This document shows positions 61,270-64,000 of a DNA stretch of 64,000 nucleotides, piece by piece (position 1 is the stretch's first letter; each line of letters begins with the position of its first letter). The DNA comes from Rossellomorea vietnamensis (GTDB taxonomy: Bacteria; Bacillota; Bacilli; Bacillales; Bacillaceae_B). A program made the position numbers and the translations under genes. The notes beneath the pieces were generated by a model that saw only the letters and a list, made by a program, of their open reading frames with translations, was not told the DNA's origin and did not search any database. Where the stretch lies: assembly GCF_001305855.1 (NCBI RefSeq), contig NZ_LIXZ01000006.1:212828-276827 (forward strand), read 5' to 3'.

Positions 61270-62535
61270 ATGGACACTCATCGCCTCATAAAAGAAATAA
61301 TTGAGGAAAAAAAGAAAAGTAGTATCAAGCTTCTGCAAAGATTGGTCCAAGAGGATAGTGTCAGGGGAAACGAATCAAAGGCGCAGGCGATCATGATAGA
61401 AAAATGCAGAAAGCTTGGTTTGGAGCTGGACATTTGGGAAATAAAGGAGAGTGATTTAAAGCATCATCCTTTTTACAAATGTGACCGGAATAACTTTAAA
61501 GGTAATCCCAATGTAGTAGGGGTCTTAAAAGGGACAGGCGGGGGAAAAAGCCTTCTCTTAAATGGGCATATTGATGTTGTACCGGAAGGGGATCGAAAAG
61601 ATTGGATTCATGATCCCTATAGCGGACTCATCAAAGACGGAAAGCTTTACGGACGGGGAGCAACGGATATGAAGGGCGGTTCGGTTGCTTTGCTTCTCGC
61701 CATTGAAGTGATAAAGGAGTTGAATATCCCTTTAAAAGGGGATGTCATCTTTCAGAGTGTCATTGAAGAGGAAAGCGGGGGAACGGGAACCTTAGCCGCA
61801 TTGATCAGAGGCTATAAAGCGGATGCTGTCATCATCCCTGAGCCGACCAATATGAAGATCTTCCCTAAACAGCAAGGATCCATGTGGTTTCGTCTAAAGG
61901 TAAAGGGGAAATCTGCCCATGGGGGAACCAGGTATGAAGGTGTGAATGCAATAGAGAAAGCGTATAAGGTCGTTCAAGCTCTCCAACAATTGGAGAATGA
62001 ACGTAACGCGAGGGTGGATGATCCTTTATATAGAAATATTCCGATTCCGTTACCGGTTAATATTGGAAGAATCGAAAGTGGAAAATGGCCATCTTCCGTT
62101 CCGGATACGGCTGTCATTGAAGGCAGGATAGGAGTCGGACCATGGGAAACCCTCCAGGAAGTCGAACAGGAATTTTCAACCGGAATTTCCAAACTGAAGT
62201 CAATCGATCCATGGTTTGATGAACACCCGGTTGAGGTGGAATGGTTTGGCGGACGCTGGCAGCCGGGCAACCTTCCAAGTGACCATGAATTAATACACAC
62301 CCTTTCCCTGCATGCCAAACAGGTAATGAAGTCTGATCCAATCATTGAAGCCTCACCTTGGGGAACGGATGGAGGGATCCTGTCTCAAGGAGGCAATATG
62401 CCTGTGGTGATTTTTGGACCGGGAACAACTGAAGTGGCCCATGATGCAAATGAATTCATTGAACTAGAGAGGGTTTACCAATCGGCTGAAATTTTTTCTC
62501 TCTTCATGGTCGATTGGTGTAATAAACCCTCATGA
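61270..62535 (+). CDS. yodQ: ArgE/DapE-type deacylase YodQ
   Basis: A 421-residue M20-family metallohydrolase. Zinc ligands are in LLNGHIDVVPEGD (His), YGRGATDMKGG (bridging Asp) and VIEEESGGTGT (catalytic Glu pair), with a dimerisation lid (FRLKVKGKSAHGG) and a last His in TEVAHDANEFIE. It removes an N-acyl group from an amino acid, plausibly an acylated beta-lysine. GGGAGGAAATC precedes the ATG. Same place in the operon as in B. subtilis. Confidence 0.92.
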   Translation: MDTHRLIKEIIEEKKKSSIKLLQRLVQEDSVRGNESKAQAIMIEKCRKLGLELDIWEIKESDLKHHPFYKCDRNNFKGNPNVVGVLKGTGGGKSLLLNGHIDVVPEGDRKDWIHDPYSGLIKDGKLYGRGATDMKGGSVALLLAIEVIKELNIPLKGDVIFQSVIEEESGGTGTLAALIRGYKADAVIIPEPTNMKIFPKQQGSMWFRLKVKGKSAHGGTRYEGVNAIEKAYKVVQALQQLENERNARVDDPLYRNIPIPLPVNIGRIESGKWPSSVPDTAVIEGRIGVGPWETLQEVEQEFSTGISKLKSIDPWFDEHPVEVEWFGGRWQPGNLPSDHELIHTLSLHAKQVMKSDPIIEASPWGTDGGILSQGGNMPVVIFGPGTTEVAHDANEFIELERVYQSAEIFSLFMVDWCNKPS

Positions 62536-62649
62536 TTTTATCTGAATGGGGCAGAAGGTAAAAAGGTGCAGACCCACACGACGAGAGAGGATGGTGATGA
62601 CCAGGGCATTCCCCGAAAAAAATGATCATCCCTTTCATCAACTTTAGAC

Positions 62650-62693
62650 AGGAACAACTCACTTGATTCAAGTATGAGGTTGTTCCCTTTTTA
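62650..62693 (+). terminator. Terminator between yodQ and ablB
   Basis: GGAACAAC-TCA-CTTG pairs with CAAG-TA-TGAG-GTTGTTCC, then CCTTTTT. It divides the cluster into two possible transcription units. Confidence 0.75.
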
Positions 62694-62756
62694 TGGTGGT
62701 TTGTTTCATAACTTATCTCATACCTTCATATGTTTGTTAAAAAGGGGCTTAGAAGA

Positions 62757-63590
62757 ATGCAAACATATGAATATATACAACAACCAAAAGTGGAAGCGAC
62801 CATTTATAAAGATGACTATAATCGTAGACTCCGGGTGGATGAATTCAGGGGGAGCACAGGAAGTCTATTGGAATACGTCGTGAATGCGGCTGAAACCAAT
62901 CGGTTCGAAAAGATCATTGTGAAGGCAAAGTCAAATCAGGTTTCCCACTTTGTAGAAAAGGGGTTCATTGTGGAGGGGGGAGTAAACGGTTACTTTAGGG
63001 GAGACAGGGCTTTCTTTATGAGTAAATTTCTGACGGATGATAGAAGGAATAGTTCTTATTGGAGAAAAGAGGATGACATTATCCAAGCGGTTCAACAGCT
63101 TGATAAACAAACCATGGAAGGGTCAGGGTTCATATCTGTAGCAGGAGGGGAGCATGCAGAGAAATTAGCAGATTTGTATCAAGAAGTGTTCACGCTTTAT
63201 CCTGTACCATTACAAGATCCCGATTATATAAAAGAATCCATGAAAAATGGGACAATCTTTGTGTACATCGAGGAGGATGGAAGGTTGATCAGTGCCGCTT
63301 CTGCTGAAATATCTTTTTCCAACAAAAATGCTGAACTAACGGATTGTGCTACGAGATCTTCTCATCGTAAAGGCGGGTACATGAAGCATCTGCTAAGGAA
63401 ATTGGAAGATGAATTGGTGAAACAGAATATTTTTTGCGCTTATACGATTGCCAGGGCTCTTTCATTCGGGATGAATGCAGCATTCCATCAGCTTGGATAC
63501 AAGTATGGTGGGAGACTCGCGAATAACTGCATCATCTTTGACAAAATGGAAGATATGAACATTTGGGAAAAGGATTTAAGCGAGGGGTAG
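62757..63590 (+). CDS. ablB: Beta-lysine N6-acetyltransferase (AblB/YodP)
   Basis: A 277-residue GNAT-fold enzyme that acetylates the side-chain amine of beta-lysine. NRFEKIIVKAKSNQVSHFVEKGF and YFRGDRAFFMSKFL are the N-terminal half; the acetyl-CoA-binding half has ISAASAEISFSNKNAELTDCAT and a GGYMKHLLRKLEDEL loop. ATG 62757 is preceded by AAGGGG; an earlier ATG at 62730 is possible. It directly precedes kamA, as in archaea and Bacillus that make N6-acetyl-beta-lysine. Confidence 0.92.
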   Translation: MQTYEYIQQPKVEATIYKDDYNRRLRVDEFRGSTGSLLEYVVNAAETNRFEKIIVKAKSNQVSHFVEKGFIVEGGVNGYFRGDRAFFMSKFLTDDRRNSSYWRKEDDIIQAVQQLDKQTMEGSGFISVAGGEHAEKLADLYQEVFTLYPVPLQDPDYIKESMKNGTIFVYIEEDGRLISAASAEISFSNKNAELTDCATRSSHRKGGYMKHLLRKLEDELVKQNIFCAYTIARALSFGMNAAFHQLGYKYGGRLANNCIIFDKMEDMNIWEKDLSEG

Positions 63591-63654
63591 AAGAAATCAA
63601 TTGAGGGTAAGAGAGTCTTCTGCAACGAAACTTTTTGGAAAGTTGGTGGAGTAG

Positions 63655-64000
63655 ATGAAAATGAATCTCTATAAACCAAAAAGGGATTGGAAGGATATTG
63701 AGCTTTGGAAGGATGTCACGGATGAACAATGGAATAACTGGTTATGGCAGCTGACAAACACAATCAGAACCCTTGATGACTTGAAGAAAGTGGTGAACTT
63801 GACGCCCGAGGAAGAAGAAGGGGTCAAAATTTCAACCAAGACCATTCCATTAAATATTACTCCCTACTATGCATGGCTGATGAATGAGGAAGATCCCCGC
63901 TGCCCTATCCGGATGCAGTCCGTACCGATTGGACAGGAAATCCATAAAACAAAGTATGACCTGGAAGATCCCTTGCATGAAGATGAGGATTCACCGGTCC
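63655..64000 (+). CDS. kamA: Lysine 2,3-aminomutase KamA (N-terminus only)
   Basis: The first 115 codons of a radical-SAM, PLP-dependent enzyme converting L-lysine to beta-lysine. LYKPKRDWKDIELWKDV, EEEEGVKISTKTIPLNITPYY, DPRCPIRMQSVP and KTKYDLEDPLHEDEDSP are close to B. subtilis KamA. The CxxxCxxC cluster motif lies beyond the window end. GGTGGAG precedes the ATG pair at 63655 and 63661. Confidence 0.95.
   Translation, partial: MKMNLYKPKRDWKDIELWKDVTDEQWNNWLWQLTNTIRTLDDLKKVVNLTPEEEEGVKISTKTIPLNITPYYAWLMNEEDPRCPIRMQSVPIGQEIHKTKYDLEDPLHEDEDSPV

Overview
The window is chromosomal DNA from a low-to-moderate GC, endospore-forming member of the Bacillaceae. Spore coat proteins (YppG, CotD), small acid-soluble spore proteins (SspM, SspL), a YjcZ-family sporulation peptide and type-B RNase P RNA show this. 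Gene content and order follow the recU to ypqE part of the Bacillus subtilis chromosome closely. Extra genes and unusual intergenic repeats point to a different genus-level lineage; a Rossellomorea- or Bacillus-like marine/soil relative is my guess from style, not proof. I saw no prophage, insertion sequence, CRISPR array, tRNA or rRNA operon.

Layout. 1-4.4 kb: the recU start, yppC, sspM, yppD, yppE, yppF, yppG and an Hsp20 gene, with two tandem hairpin repeats. 4.6-8.2 kb: the MrfA/MrfB DNA-repair pair. 8.3-15.7 kb: cotD, ypsA, gpsB, rnpB, the ypsC RNA methyltransferase, a DinG-like helicase and an M32 carboxypeptidase. 16.3-18.6 kb: a ba3-type oxidase operon read leftwards, with an FNR-type palindrome upstream. 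18.7-22.3 kb: a zinc-ribbon miniprotein, an SDR dehydrogenase, a CheX-like protein and the type III polyketide synthase/methyltransferase pair. 22.8-28.7 kb: dynamin-like DynA, a Cys-rich protein coupled to a sulfurtransferase, exonuclease YpcP and sspL. 28.8-34.1 kb: two RNase H-like proteins around a queuosine-precursor transporter, then YpeQ, CspD, MntR and a methyltransferase.

34.2-42.5 kb: formate-THF ligase, DegV, the YpgQ HD protein, a YfmR-type ABC-F protein, YpgR, bacilliredoxin BrxA and YpiP. 42.6-49.5 kb: a palindromic repeat, a 25-residue membrane peptide, YpjP, an anthrax-lethal-factor-like metalloprotease, thyA-dfrA, hemolysin III, an SRAP protein, YpmP, a second DegV and a PCYCGC lipoprotein. 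49.7-56.4 kb: a nucleoside hydrolase, ypmRS, a DUF4397 protein, an RsgA paralog behind an apparent attenuator, msrA-msrB, PTS IIA and a YjcZ peptide. 56.5-64 kb: a CHASE3 chemoreceptor and the yodTSRQP-kamA beta-lysine cluster, cut by the window end.

Most of this is ordinary core genome. The most interesting non-coding signal is the leader of the RsgA paralog: a good sigma-A promoter, a 29-codon leader ORF, and a terminator whose 5' arm can instead pair with a segment inside the leader ORF. Other signals worth checking are the two tandem repeats whose stems differ by compensatory changes, two exact TGTGA-N6-TCACA palindromes (ba3 oxidase and ypqE), and a 25-codon membrane peptide with its own terminator.
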